Assembly (NCBI RefSeq): GCF_003987175.1
Contig: NZ_PIPM01000014.1
Location: forward strand, 1-49,938
From: Aliidiomarina sanyensis
GTDB lineage: Bacteria > Pseudomonadota > Gammaproteobacteria > Enterobacterales > Alteromonadaceae
Direction of reading: 5' to 3'
DNA length: 49,938 nucleotides
Position 1 is the first letter of the stretch; each line of letters opens with the position of its first letter. The position numbers were made by a program, and so were the translations under genes. The notes below the pieces were generated by a model. That model was not told where the DNA came from. It saw only the letters and a list, made by a program, of their open reading frames with translations, and ran no database searches. Below are positions 41,214-49,938 of the stretch, piece by piece.

Positions 41214-42845
41214 ATGAGTAACGCCATGTCGACCCCATTGAAGATCAGTCTGGCCCAAATCAATTGCACCGTGGGCGCAATTCGAGAGAACACACAAAAG
41301 ATTGTGCGTGTGATGGCTGATCACCCCGAGACGGACTTATTAGTTTTCCCCGAGTTAGCGATTACCGGCTACCCACCTGAAGATTTGTTATTTCGTCCGG
41401 ATCTCCATCAAGCAGTCGCAATATCTCTGCAGGAAATCGCACAAGCAACGGGCGATTGTGCTGTGGCTGTTGGTCATCCAGAAACGGATGGAACGCAAGT
41501 ATGGAACGTGCTTTCGATCTTCCACCACGGTCGATTGCTGGCGCGTTATCGCAAACAAGTTCTGCCGAACTACGGGGTATTTGATGAAAAACGTTACTTT
41601 ACGCCTGGCACGGAGACGGTTGTTTTCGAGCTCAAGGGCGAACGTATCGGTTTACTTATTTGCGAAGACCTTTGGAACGAAATGCCGGCCAAACGAGCCA
41701 AGGAAGCAGGGGCCCATATTCTGGTGTCCGTCAATGCTAGCCCATTTGAAGAATACAAATATCCACAGCGATTACAGGTTCTGAAGGCCCGTTGTCAGGA
41801 AAATCAATTGCCACTGGTGTATGTGAATTTAGTCGGTGGTCAAGATGAAGTCGTGTTTGATGGGAACTCTGTCGTCTTGGATGCGGACGGAGATGTTGCA
41901 TTGCACTTACCGCACTGCGAAGAGGCAGTAATGTCTGCTGAATTTCACGGGAAGCAAGTGCAAAAACAGACACTGCCTCCATCTCTCGAGAACGAAGAAA
42001 GCCTCTATCAAGCGCTTGTAATGGCGCTCCGTGATTATGTTGAAAAGAATAACTTCAAATCCGTGTTACTCGGTCTGTCCGGTGGGATCGATTCGGCTTT
42101 GACGCTCGCTCTCGCGGTTGATGCATTGGGGCCAGATCGAGTGCGCGCCGTGATGATGCCTTACCGTTACACCGCCGACATCAGTATTGAGGATGCGCGC
42201 ACTCAAAGTGAATGGCTTGGAAATCGGTTTGATGTGGTCGCGATAGAGCCGATGGTCGATAGCTTTATGGACACGTTGGCTCCCCTATTTGCGAACACCA
42301 CCCGTGATGTGACCGAAGAAAACTTGCAAGCTCGATGCCGCGGGGTGCTCTTGATGGCGTTGTCGAACAAATATGGTGCGCTCGTGCTGACCACTGGGAA
42401 TAAAAGTGAGTTGGCCGTTGGGTATTGCACGCTCTACGGGGATATGTGTGGTGGGTTTGCGCCCATCAAGGATTTACCGAAAAGTTTGGTGTATCGCCTG
42501 TCTGAATATCGAAACACCCTTGGAAATGCCATTCCAGAGCGTGTGATTACGCGTCCGCCGTCAGCGGAGTTAGCTCCGGACCAAAAAGATCAGGATTCCT
42601 TACCCCCATACGATATTCTTGATGAAATCATTGATGGTTATGCCGAGCGTGATCTCTCAGTCGCAGATTTAGTGGCAGCAGGGTATGATGAACAGACCGT
42701 GCGTGACGTGATTCGTTTGATAGAGCGAAATGAATACAAACGCCGACAAGGAGCGGTTGGACCTAAGGTGACGCGGAGAAACTTTAACAAAGATCGCCGT
42801 TATCCCATTACGAGTCGGTATGTTCAGCAAATCTTGGATGCCTAA
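41214..42845 (+). CDS. nadE: Glutamine-dependent NAD+ synthetase
   Basis: NadE converts nicotinic acid adenine dinucleotide to NAD+ with ATP and glutamine. The 543-residue protein joins a nitrilase-type glutaminase (triad E47, K114, C150; FPELAITGYPPED, RKQVLPNYGVFDEKRYF, ICEDLWNE) to a synthetase domain with the P-loop LSGGIDS (289-294) and TGNKSELAVGYCTLYGD. It is therefore the two-domain form, unlike the short ammonia-using E. coli NadE. ATG 41214 is used; 41226 is equally possible, and no clear ribosome site is seen. glnB begins 13 bases after the stop. Confidence 0.96.
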   Translation: MSNAMSTPLKISLAQINCTVGAIRENTQKIVRVMADHPETDLLVFPELAITGYPPEDLLFRPDLHQAVAISLQEIAQATGDCAVAVGHPETDGTQVWNVLSIFHHGRLLARYRKQVLPNYGVFDEKRYFTPGTETVVFELKGERIGLLICEDLWNEMPAKRAKEAGAHILVSVNASPFEEYKYPQRLQVLKARCQENQLPLVYVNLVGGQDEVVFDGNSVVLDADGDVALHLPHCEEAVMSAEFHGKQVQKQTLPPSLENEESLYQALVMALRDYVEKNNFKSVLLGLSGGIDSALTLALAVDALGPDRVRAVMMPYRYTADISIEDARTQSEWLGNRFDVVAIEPMVDSFMDTLAPLFANTTRDVTEENLQARCRGVLLMALSNKYGALVLTTGNKSELAVGYCTLYGDMCGGFAPIKDLPKSLVYRLSEYRNTLGNAIPERVITRPPSAELAPDQKDQDSLPPYDILDEIIDGYAERDLSVADLVAAGYDEQTVRDVIRLIERNEYKRRQGAVGPKVTRRNFNKDRRYPITSRYVQQILDA

Positions 42846-42849
42846 ATAG

Positions 42850-43211
<362 letters not shown>

Positions 43212-43230
43212 CGATGTCTTGCCGCGCGCT

Positions 43231-43953
43231 TTAGAAATTCGCGCGTAACACCTGCCGCGCATCGTCTGCTTGCTCATTTAGACCCAATGCTGAATATGCA
43301 GACACCATAATCTCCAAAGCACGTTCCACTTCGTTTACATCTTGGAAGTTATCCACGATATACACTCCGCGATTTGCTGCAGCCATGTAAGCGCCCCGAC
43401 GCAGGTAATATTCTGCGACGGCTAGTTCATGGCGAGCAAGGCGGGCTTTAATGCCAACCATCCGCTGGCGCGCATCCGCTGCAAATGGGCTATCCGGATG
43501 GCGAGTTACCAGCTCACGAAAATCCTGGAAGGCGTTTTCCGCATACACCGGGTTCCGGTCACTTCGGTCGATTCGGAAGAGGTCTTGGAAGAATGCACCT
43601 TCTGCTTGGAGATGGACGAGCCCGCGCATGTAACGCACGTAATCGTTGTCTGCGTGATTTGGATTCAACGTCAAGAAACGATCAATGGTGGTGAGTGCGC
43701 GATCCTGTTCCCCGATTTTATATTCAACAAAGATCAGGTCCAACTGGACTTGTTGTGCAAACGGTCCAAATGGGAACTGGTTATTGATTTGTCGGAGTAA
43801 TGCCGCAGCATCTGCATAACGGCCACCGCGAATGTATCCTTGCGAGGTCTCGTACATTTGCTCAACACTCGAGCGCGATTGATCCTGAGGGCGTGATGAA
43901 CAGCCGCTGAGGAAGAGGAGTGTGAGGATAACGATCGGTAAAACTGCTTTCAT
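43231..43953 (-). CDS. bamD: Outer membrane assembly lipoprotein BamD
   Basis: BamD is the essential lipoprotein of the BAM complex that inserts outer-membrane barrels, such as the TonB receptor in this window. The 240-residue protein has a lipobox (FLSGC, C18) and five TPR-like repeats with the family blocks YETSQGYIRGGRYADAAALL, NNQFPFGPFAQQVQLDL and HADNDYVRYMRGL. Length matches E. coli BamD (245). It is divergent from rluD with 122 bases between, the standard gammaproteobacterial order. Confidence 0.95.
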   Translation of the reverse strand: MKAVLPIVILTLLFLSGCSSRPQDQSRSSVEQMYETSQGYIRGGRYADAAALLRQINNQFPFGPFAQQVQLDLIFVEYKIGEQDRALTTIDRFLTLNPNHADNDYVRYMRGLVHLQAEGAFFQDLFRIDRSDRNPVYAENAFQDFRELVTRHPDSPFAADARQRMVGIKARLARHELAVAEYYLRRGAYMAAANRGVYIVDNFQDVNEVERALEIMVSAYSALGLNEQADDARQVLRANF

Positions 43954-44075
43954 TGGGCTTTGGGTCTCTTTTTTTACGTTGAATTCCCTGTGATGTTTTT
44001 CATCATCTGGAGTACACTAGGCACCGAGCTCGGATTGTAGCGCACTGACACGAGGATGCACAGCGCAAGTTCTTT

Positions 44076-45047
44076 ATGACTGATTATGTAAAACAAACAG
44101 CAGTAGTTCCGGAGCATTTGCTCGGAGCACGATTGGACCAAGCATTAGCTGAAATGTTCCCAGACTTCTCACGTTCACGTTTGAAAACGTGGATCCAAGC
44201 GGGAAATATCCAAGTCGATGGTGCCGTGGTCACGAAACCGCGCGAGAAAGTGATTGCGGGTCAGCAAATTGCGCTAGAAGCTGAGCTGGAAGCCGAAGTG
44301 TTCTCTGAGCCTCAGGCAATCGACCTTGATATTGTCTATGAAGATGATGACTTATTGGTACTCAACAAGCCTGCCGGACTTGTCGTGCATCCAGGCGCAG
44401 GAACGCCGGATGGAACGCTCCTAAACGCACTCTTGCATCATTGCCCCTCCCTTGAACAACTTCCGCGTGCTGGTATTGTGCATCGTTTGGACAAAGAGAC
44501 CACCGGCTTGATGGTGGTGGCAAAAACGATTGCGGCATACACTGCATTGGTCGCCGCTTTGCAAGCACGTGAAATCACCCGTGAATATGAAGCCATTGTG
44601 ACCGGAGTAATGACCGCAGGCGGAACCATCGATGCACCGATCGGACGGCATCCGTCGAAGCGAACTTTGATGGCGGTGAAACCTAATGGAAAACCGGCCG
44701 TAACGCATTATCGTGTGGCGGAGCGGTTCCGGGCGCATACGCGCGTTCGCTTACGTCTTGAAAGTGGTCGAACTCACCAGATTCGGGTGCATATGGCGCA
44801 TTTGTCATATTCTTTGGTCGGCGATCCGCAATATGGCGGCCGTCCGCGTCCACCGAAGCAAGCGAGCGACGCTTTTATAAGCGCTTTACGAGGGTTTCAG
44901 CGACAAGCATTGCATGCAACTCGGTTGGCGCTCAAGCACCCACGGACCGGTGAGGATATGCAATGGGACTCGCCAATACCGGATGATATGAAGCAACTGT
45001 TGGTTGCTATGCGCGAAGACAACGCGCTTCATCAAGCGGAATCCTGA
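44076..45047 (+). CDS. rluD: 23S rRNA pseudouridine synthase D
   Basis: RluD makes pseudouridines 1911, 1915 and 1917 in helix 69 of 23S rRNA, needed for normal ribosome assembly. The 323-residue protein has an S4 RNA-binding domain (about 15-75, RLDQALAEMFPDFSRSRLKTWI) and a catalytic domain with HRLDKETTGLMVVAKT; the catalytic Asp is D139, the same number as in E. coli. First gene of the rluD-pgeF-clpB block; its stop sits 23 bases before the pgeF start. Confidence 0.96.
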   Translation: MTDYVKQTAVVPEHLLGARLDQALAEMFPDFSRSRLKTWIQAGNIQVDGAVVTKPREKVIAGQQIALEAELEAEVFSEPQAIDLDIVYEDDDLLVLNKPAGLVVHPGAGTPDGTLLNALLHHCPSLEQLPRAGIVHRLDKETTGLMVVAKTIAAYTALVAALQAREITREYEAIVTGVMTAGGTIDAPIGRHPSKRTLMAVKPNGKPAVTHYRVAERFRAHTRVRLRLESGRTHQIRVHMAHLSYSLVGDPQYGGRPRPPKQASDAFISALRGFQRQALHATRLALKHPRTGEDMQWDSPIPDDMKQLLVAMREDNALHQAES

Positions 45048-45070
45048 TGGCCCGACGAGAGGGAGGAGTG

Positions 45071-45823
45071 ATGAAAACGTTACCTGCGATTTGGAATGTT
45101 CCTTCTTCGGTGCAGGCGCATACGACATTGCGCTCGGGTGGCGTGAGCGTCTCTCCGTATGATTCTCTTAATCTAGGAACACATGTAGGCGATTTGCCTG
45201 CATCGGTTCAGCAAAACCGCGCACGTTTGCGGGACCAATTGAAACTTCCCCAGGAGCCGAATTGGTTATCGCAAATTCATAGCAATCAAATTGTGCGAGT
45301 CGGTGCGAGCGGTTTGCAAGATATACCTGAAGCGGATGGTGCCTACACCAATCAGCCGGATGTGGTGCTTGCGATTCTCACGGCCGACTGCCTCCCAGTA
45401 TTCCTTGCATCGTCCGACGGCCAGGAACTCGCATTGTTACACTGCGGTTGGCGTGGCATTGCGCTTGGTATTATTGAACGCGCAGTGGCCATGTTTGCGT
45501 GTCCTCCTGATCAGATTCAAGCGTGGCTGGGTCCCTGTATTGGGCCAGATGCGTTCGAAGTGGGTCATGATGTTCTTGACGCAATGAGCCATCGGAACAC
45601 GCGTCATCAGAGCGCATTTATCCCCCGCGGTGGGAAATTCCTTGCAAACCTCTATCAGATCGCCCTCAATGAACTTGAGGCACAGGGTGTTCTGGCAGTC
45701 ACTTCGTGTAACGAGTGTACCTTCACACAATCGACGCACTATTTTTCCTATCGTAAAGCCGGCGGCGCCACGGGGCGGATGGCCTCAGTACTCTGGCGTA
45801 GCGAATCGTCGACCCGTAAATAA
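45071..45823 (+). CDS. pgeF: Peptidoglycan editing factor / multicopper-like YfiH
   Basis: PgeF (YfiH, DUF152, LACC1-like) is reported to remove wrongly incorporated L-Ser muropeptide precursors; relatives act as purine nucleoside phosphorylases or adenosine deaminases. The 250-residue product keeps the zinc residues H70 (SQIHSNQ), C107 (TADCLPV) and H124 (LLHCGWRG) and the WLGPCIGP block. ATG 45071 is chosen because GGGAGGAG ends just before it; the earlier ATG at 45047 overlaps the rluD stop and has no comparable site. Conserved neighbour of rluD and clpB. Confidence 0.93.
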   Translation: MKTLPAIWNVPSSVQAHTTLRSGGVSVSPYDSLNLGTHVGDLPASVQQNRARLRDQLKLPQEPNWLSQIHSNQIVRVGASGLQDIPEADGAYTNQPDVVLAILTADCLPVFLASSDGQELALLHCGWRGIALGIIERAVAMFACPPDQIQAWLGPCIGPDAFEVGHDVLDAMSHRNTRHQSAFIPRGGKFLANLYQIALNELEAQGVLAVTSCNECTFTQSTHYFSYRKAGGATGRMASVLWRSESSTRK

Positions 45824-45837
45824 TTCTTTCCAACCTG

Positions 45838-45867
45838 CTTGAAAGTACTGAAAAAGCACCCACATTA
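45838..45867 (+). promoter_or_regulatory. Heat-shock (sigma-32) promoter of clpB
   Basis: CTTGAAA (45838-45844), a 15-base spacer and CCACATTA (45860-45867) match the sigma-32 consensus CTTGAAA and CCCCATNT well. It is placed 33 bases before the clpB start. Confidence 0.75.
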
Positions 45868-45899
45868 GTAGCAACGTTTGTTTGTGAGTGAGGTGCACT

Positions 45900-48473
45900 A
45901 TGCGCATGGATCGTTTTACCAGTAAATTTCAATCTGCGATCGCAGAGGCGCAGTCCTTGGCGTTAGGTCGCGACCACCCATATATTGAACCGATCCACAT
46001 CATGCTGGCTTTGATGAACCAAGATGGTGGGACGGTTCGCCCGCTGTTACAGGATGCGGGTGTGAACTTTGCAACGTTCCGAACGCAACTTTCAAAAGCA
46101 CTCGACGCGATTCCAGAAGTATCGGGGACAGGTGGCGAGGTTCAAATATCTCGGGATACCGCCAACGTACTTAACCTCACCGATAAATATGCGCAAAAGC
46201 GCAAAGACGAATATATCTCGAGTGAGCTCTTTGTCCTTGCTGCAATAGAAGATAAAGGAAAGTTGGGCGAGCTATTACGGTCGCAAGGTCTTACGACGGA
46301 GCGAATTGAGAAAGCGATTCAACAACTCCGAAAAGGGCAGAAAGTTGATGACCCGAATGCGGAAGATCAACGTCAAGCATTGCAAAAATATACCGTCGAC
46401 CTTACCGAGCGAGCGGAACAAGGAAAGCTCGATCCGGTGATTGGTCGAGACGAAGAAATTCGGCGTGCGATTCAAGTACTTCAGCGCCGAACTAAGAATA
46501 ATCCAGTTTTAATTGGTGAGCCGGGCGTGGGTAAAACGGCGATCGTAGAGGGTTTGGCGCAACGAATTGTCAATGGCGAAGTGCCGGAGGGATTGAAGCA
46601 CAAACGAGTACTTTCGCTGGATCTCGGATCTTTGTTAGCGGGCGCCAAATATCGCGGTGAGTTCGAAGAGCGCTTGAAGGCTGTTTTGAACGAGCTCCAA
46701 CAAGAAGAAGGTCAGGTCATTCTCTTTATTGATGAGTTGCACACTATGGTTGGGGCAGGAAAAGCGGATGGTGCGATGGACGCGGGTAATATGCTAAAGC
46801 CTGCTCTTGCGCGAGGCGAACTCCACTGTGTGGGTGCGACAACGCTTGATGAGTATCGCCAATATATCGAAAAAGATGCCGCGCTCGAGCGTCGTTTCCA
46901 AAAAGTACTCGTGGAGGAGCCTTCGGTAGAGGATACCATCGCGATTCTTCGCGGACTTAAAGAAAAGTATGAGCTCCATCACTCGGTGGAAATTACGGAT
47001 CCAGCGATTGTTGCCGCAGCCTCGCTGTCGCATCGGTACATTAGCGACCGCCAACTTCCGGATAAGGCAATTGACTTAATTGATGAAGCTGCTTCATCCA
47101 TTCGGATGCAGATGGACTCAAAACCCGAAGACTTAGACCGCCTCGAGCGGCGCATTATTCAACTGAAATTAGAGCGCCAAGCTCTGGCGAAAGAAAAGGA
47201 TGATGCGAGTAAGAAGCGTCTCGAGTTACTCGACACCGAGTTGTCTGAGCTAGAAGCGAACTATCAAGCGTTAGAAGATGTATGGAAATCTGAAAAACTC
47301 GCGGTGCAAGGTCATCAACATATAAAGGAACAGTTGGATCAGGCGCGAAACGAACTAGAGGTTGCAAATCGCGCGCGAGATCTCAATCGCATGGCTGAAC
47401 TCCAGTACGGGCGAATTCCTGAATTGGAGCGGCAGCTCGAAGCTGCACTCAAAGCTGAGATGCAAGACATGACGTTATTGCGAAACCGCGTCACCGATGA
47501 AGAAATTGCGGAAGTTCTTTCGCGTTGGACAGGTATTCCTGTGTCGCGCATGCTCGAAGGCGAACGGGAGAAATTACTCCGAATGGAAGATGAATTGCAT
47601 CACCGGGTTGTGGGTCAGCATGAAGCGGTCGTTGCGGTTTCGAATGCGATCCGTCGGTCACGAGCGGGGCTAAGCGATCCTGATCGACCAATCGGTTCAT
47701 TCTTGTTCTTAGGTCCTACTGGGGTCGGGAAAACCGAACTTTGCAAGGCATTAGCGCGCTTCATGTTCGATACGGATGATGCCATGGTACGAATCGATAT
47801 GTCGGAGTTTATGGAGAAGCACTCGGTATCTCGATTAGTGGGTGCGCCTCCAGGATACGTCGGATATGAAGAGGGTGGATATTTAACCGAAGCGGTTCGG
47901 CGTCGTCCATATTCGGTGGTGTTGCTCGACGAAGTGGAAAAAGCTCACCCAGACGTGTTTAACATCCTGTTACAGGTGTTGGATGATGGGCGACTCACTG
48001 ATGGGCATGGGCGCACCGTCGATTTTCGGAATACCGTGATTATCATGACCTCGAATTTGGGTTCGCACTTGATTCAAGAGCATGCTCATGACGTTGACTA
48101 TGATGAGATGAAAGCGATGCTGCAGGATGTTCTTAACAAGTCATTCCGCCCTGAGTTTTTGAACCGGATCGATGAGACTGTAGTGTTCCACCCGTTGCAC
48201 AATGAACACATTCAGAAGATTGCACGGATTCAAATGAGCCGTTTGTTGACGCGGCTTGAAGAGCGTGGATTTACTTTGGAGGTGTCTGATGCAGCCTTTG
48301 CGCAACTTGCGGAGGTCGGGTTTGATCCGGTCTTCGGCGCTCGTCCGCTAAAACGTGCAATTCAGGCGGAGCTCGAGAATCCACTGGCAAGAAAATTGCT
48401 GAATGGAGAACTGGTTGTAGGTAAACCTATTCTCGTGGATGCTGGAGCACATGGCCTAGAAATTACGCAGTAA
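45900..48473 (+). CDS. clpB: ATP-dependent disaggregase ClpB
   Basis: ClpB is the Hsp104-type hexamer that, with DnaK, pulls proteins out of aggregates. The 857-residue protein (same as E. coli) has an N domain (1-145), AAA+ 1 with Walker A GEPGVGKT (206-213) and Walker [10 protein letters not shown], the coiled-coil M domain (about 405-525), and AAA+ 2 with GPTGVGKTE and [14 protein letters not shown] 45900 is chosen because the protein then begins MRMDRF as in relatives and AGG lies 6 bases upstream; the ORF from GTG 45888 is too long. Driven by the sigma-32 promoter. Confidence 0.97.
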   Translation: MRMDRFTSKFQSAIAEAQSLALGRDHPYIEPIHIMLALMNQDGGTVRPLLQDAGVNFATFRTQLSKALDAIPEVSGTGGEVQISRDTANVLNLTDKYAQKRKDEYISSELFVLAAIEDKGKLGELLRSQGLTTERIEKAIQQLRKGQKVDDPNAEDQRQALQKYTVDLTERAEQGKLDPVIGRDEEIRRAIQVLQRRTKNNPVLIGEPGVGKTAIVEGLAQRIVNGEVPEGLKHKRVLSLDLGSLLAGAKYRGEFEERLKAVLNELQQEEGQVILFIDELHTMVGAGKADGAMDAGNMLKPALARGELHCVGATTLDEYRQYIEKDAALERRFQKVLVEEPSVEDTIAILRGLKEKYELHHSVEITDPAIVAAASLSHRYISDRQLPDKAIDLIDEAASSIRMQMDSKPEDLDRLERRIIQLKLERQALAKEKDDASKKRLELLDTELSELEANYQALEDVWKSEKLAVQGHQHIKEQLDQARNELEVANRARDLNRMAELQYGRIPELERQLEAALKAEMQDMTLLRNRVTDEEIAEVLSRWTGIPVSRMLEGEREKLLRMEDELHHRVVGQHEAVVAVSNAIRRSRAGLSDPDRPIGSFLFLGPTGVGKTELCKALARFMFDTDDAMVRIDMSEFMEKHSVSRLVGAPPGYVGYEEGGYLTEAVRRRPYSVVLLDEVEKAHPDVFNILLQVLDDGRLTDGHGRTVDFRNTVIIMTSNLGSHLIQEHAHDVDYDEMKAMLQDVLNKSFRPEFLNRIDETVVFHPLHNEHIQKIARIQMSRLLTRLEERGFTLEVSDAAFAQLAEVGFDPVFGARPLKRAIQAELENPLARKLLNGELVVGKPILVDAGAHGLEITQ

Positions 48474-48486
48474 AGCTAGGTTAAGA

Positions 48487-48522
48487 TAGCCCCTCGGCGG
48501 TCATGTGCGAGGGGCTTTTTTG
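48487..48522 (+). terminator. Intrinsic terminator after clpB
   Basis: AGCCCCTCG and CGAGGGGCT form a 9-bp stem with an 11-base loop, followed by six T. Confidence 0.9.
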
Positions 48523-48607
48523 ATTTCGCTTGTCAAAGCAAGAACCCTGTGTGATATGCTTAAAGTTAAAGATTTGAGCTTCCGAACATTAGTTATCAAG
48601 GATATTT

Positions 48608-49453
48608 ATGCCAGAACAGACGAAACGTCGCGGTATTTATTTGCTGCCAAACTTGCTGACCACAGCAGGTTTGTTCTCCGGTTTCTATGCGATTGTCGCG
48701 TCCATGAACGGTGACTTTCAGTTGGCTGCCATTGCTATTTTTGTGGCAATGGTATTTGACGGACTTGATGGACGTGTCGCGCGGATGACGAATACTCAGA
48801 GTGAGTTCGGTGCGGAATACGACTCAATGGCCGATATCGTGTCATTTGGTATTGCCCCTGCACTCGTAGCATACAATTGGGCTTTGCATGATGTAGGGAA
48901 GCTCGGTTGGCTTGCTGCCTTTATCTTTGTTGCGGGTGGGGCGCTGCGCTTGGCGCGATTCAACACAGCACTTGCGACTGCCGACAAACGCTATTTCCAA
49001 GGTCTCGCTATTCCGAGTGCGGCAGCGATCATCGCTGGCTTGGTATGGGTGGGCGCGAAATATGAGATCGATCCGAGCAACGTGAGCCTCTTGGTTGTGC
49101 TTTTCACCATTGCATGTGGTCTGTTGATGGTATCTAACTTTAAGTACCACTCATTCAAGGAAGTCGACTGGCGCAGTAATGTGAACTTTGTTGTTCTTCT
49201 ATTAATCGTGTTGATCTTTGTTGTGGTTGCGACCGCTCCAGCGGTTGTTTTATTTTTGATGTTTACGGCCTACGCCATCTCAGGGCCAGTAATGACCATC
49301 AAGAATGTCAGCAAGCTTAAGCTGGAGGATGTGATCGGCGACCCTTCCGATGATGGTCGCGATGATCACGCCGATACTCCGAAACCAAGTTCGGACAAAA
49401 AAACGGCCGAAAAGAAATCAACAAGCGAAGCGAGTAAGGAAGAAAACAAATAA
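48608..49453 (+). CDS. pssA: CDP-diacylglycerol-serine O-phosphatidyltransferase
   Basis: PssA makes phosphatidylserine, the precursor of phosphatidylethanolamine, in the inner membrane. The 281-residue protein is of the CDP-alcohol phosphotransferase type: D51, D54-G55, A58-R59, G68, D72 and D76 form the catalytic signature, with about eight membrane helices. It is thus not the PLD-type PssA of E. coli. The last 45 residues form a charged, low-complexity cytoplasmic tail rich in Asp, Lys and Ser, longer than in short family members. A single gene between clpB and the rrn operon. Confidence 0.95.
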   Translation: MPEQTKRRGIYLLPNLLTTAGLFSGFYAIVASMNGDFQLAAIAIFVAMVFDGLDGRVARMTNTQSEFGAEYDSMADIVSFGIAPALVAYNWALHDVGKLGWLAAFIFVAGGALRLARFNTALATADKRYFQGLAIPSAAAIIAGLVWVGAKYEIDPSNVSLLVVLFTIACGLLMVSNFKYHSFKEVDWRSNVNFVVLLLIVLIFVVVATAPAVVLFLMFTAYAISGPVMTIKNVSKLKLEDVIGDPSDDGRDDHADTPKPSSDKKTAEKKSTSEASKEENK

Positions 49454-49498
49454 TCTTCACTGAAATCGCTTCTTGCGTTACACAGAAACGAAAAGAAA

Positions 49499-49531
49499 AG
49501 GGCCGCTACGATGAAACGTGCGGCCTTTTTT
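49499..49531 (+). terminator. Intrinsic terminator after pssA
   Basis: GGCCGC (49501-49506) pairs with GCGGCC (49520-49525), followed by TTTTTT. Confidence 0.85.
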
Positions 49532-49593
49532 GTTGGAATTCTAAGCGCCTTGTTCAGAAATTCAGCGGTTAGAATTCTTTTTGAAAAAACCGC

Positions 49594-49621
49594 TTGATCA
49601 AGTCCAAACGATCTCTATAAT
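49594..49621 (+). promoter_or_regulatory. rrn operon promoter P1
   Basis: TTGATC (49594-49599), a 16-base spacer and a perfect TATAAT (49616-49621), followed by the GC-rich discriminator GCGCCTCC typical of stringently controlled rRNA promoters. An A/T-rich tract at 49571-49590 resembles an UP element. Confidence 0.85.
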
Positions 49622-49695
49622 GCGCCTCCGTTGTCACCGACAAAGTGACTGCGAGAAAGAAACACCGAAGAATCAAAAATTTTGAATCCAAGGTC

Positions 49696-49723
49696 TTGAC
49701 TTCCTCGCCCGGGAGCGTAAAAT
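49696..49723 (+). promoter_or_regulatory. rrn operon promoter P2
   Basis: TTGACT (49696-49701), a 16-base spacer and TAAAAT (49718-49723), about 100 bases after P1, the usual tandem layout. Confidence 0.85.
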
Positions 49724-49750
49724 TCGCATCCCTGCTTCGGAAAGAAGCAA

Positions 49751-49938
49751 CGTTCTTTAACAATTTATCAAGCCAAGCAATCTGTGTGGGCACTTGCGAC
49801 GACAAGCATCAACCAAGCCATTAATTTGGCAACTGGTTCAGCTTAGAAAGCAGGAGCCTTACTAAAAAGTAAGACACCAGAAATTCATATAGTTGAGCCG
49901 CTTCGGCCTCTTAATTGGGGTGACGAAGCAACTTTGCA
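49751..49938 (+). other. rRNA leader with boxA antiterminator (partial)
   Basis: The boxA-like CGTTCTTTAACA at 49751-49762 is followed by AATTTATCA and CAATCTGTGTGGGCACT, the conserved gammaproteobacterial 16S leader. The rest of the window is leader; the 16S rRNA 5' end has not been reached by 49938. Confidence 0.88.

Noticed and set aside
49569..49805. 78-residue minus-strand frame at the right end
   Set aside because: It covers the rrn P1/P2 promoters and boxA, so it is an accidental frame.

Overview
The window is chromosomal DNA from a marine-type gammaproteobacterium. Three things suggest this: the bamD / rluD-pgeF-clpB block, a gammaproteobacterial glyoxylate shunt with aceK, and a gamma-type rRNA leader at the right end. 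The many secreted peptidases and amidohydrolases, NhaD and large TonB receptors fit an Alteromonadales/Idiomarinaceae-like protein and peptide consumer. The family assignment is inference; no rRNA body lies inside the window.

Layout. 1-600: a broken IS256-family transposase end and a GC-rich hairpin region. 614-9616: a lipoprotein, a secreted serine hydrolase with an M28 peptidase, two membrane proteins of unknown role, an Atg22-type MFS carrier, an EAL phosphodiesterase and a GntP permease. 9787-15199: a 1058-residue beta-propeller/amidohydrolase fusion and a secreted subtilase with a PPC domain. 15251-21107: glyoxylate shunt, with a LysR regulator divergent from aceK and aceBA convergent with aceK; the aceBA terminator lies inside the aceK 3' end. 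21330-27193: nhaD, tRNA-Phe, speA, speB, pfkA. 27347-36266: an Ldh2-type dehydrogenase, then a secreted cyanophycinase-like S51 peptidase divergent from a TonB receptor, a YfcC-type permease and a beta-aspartyl peptidase. 36312-41144: pdxH with a DUF3369 response regulator, a YtcJ-like amidohydrolase, an atypical LuxR-type regulator and a DUF1285 protein. 41214-49453: nadE-glnB, bamD, rluD-pgeF-clpB, pssA. 49594-49938: tandem rrn promoters and leader; the 16S gene should start just beyond the end.

How the genes may work together. The most interesting block is 28428-36266. A cyanophycinase makes beta-Asp-Arg dipeptides; a TonB receptor and a YfcC-type permease could carry peptides across the two membranes; a beta-aspartyl peptidase would release Asp and Arg. 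Arginine decarboxylase and agmatinase, which turn arginine into putrescine and urea, are encoded about 2 kb away. This reads as a candidate scavenging island for cyanophycin or other beta-aspartyl peptides. Its beta-aspartyl peptidase lacks the first His of the HxH metal motif, and the cyanophycinase is about twice the usual length, so the true substrate may differ. The divergent 550-bp control region contains several perfect inverted repeats and probably a long structured leader.
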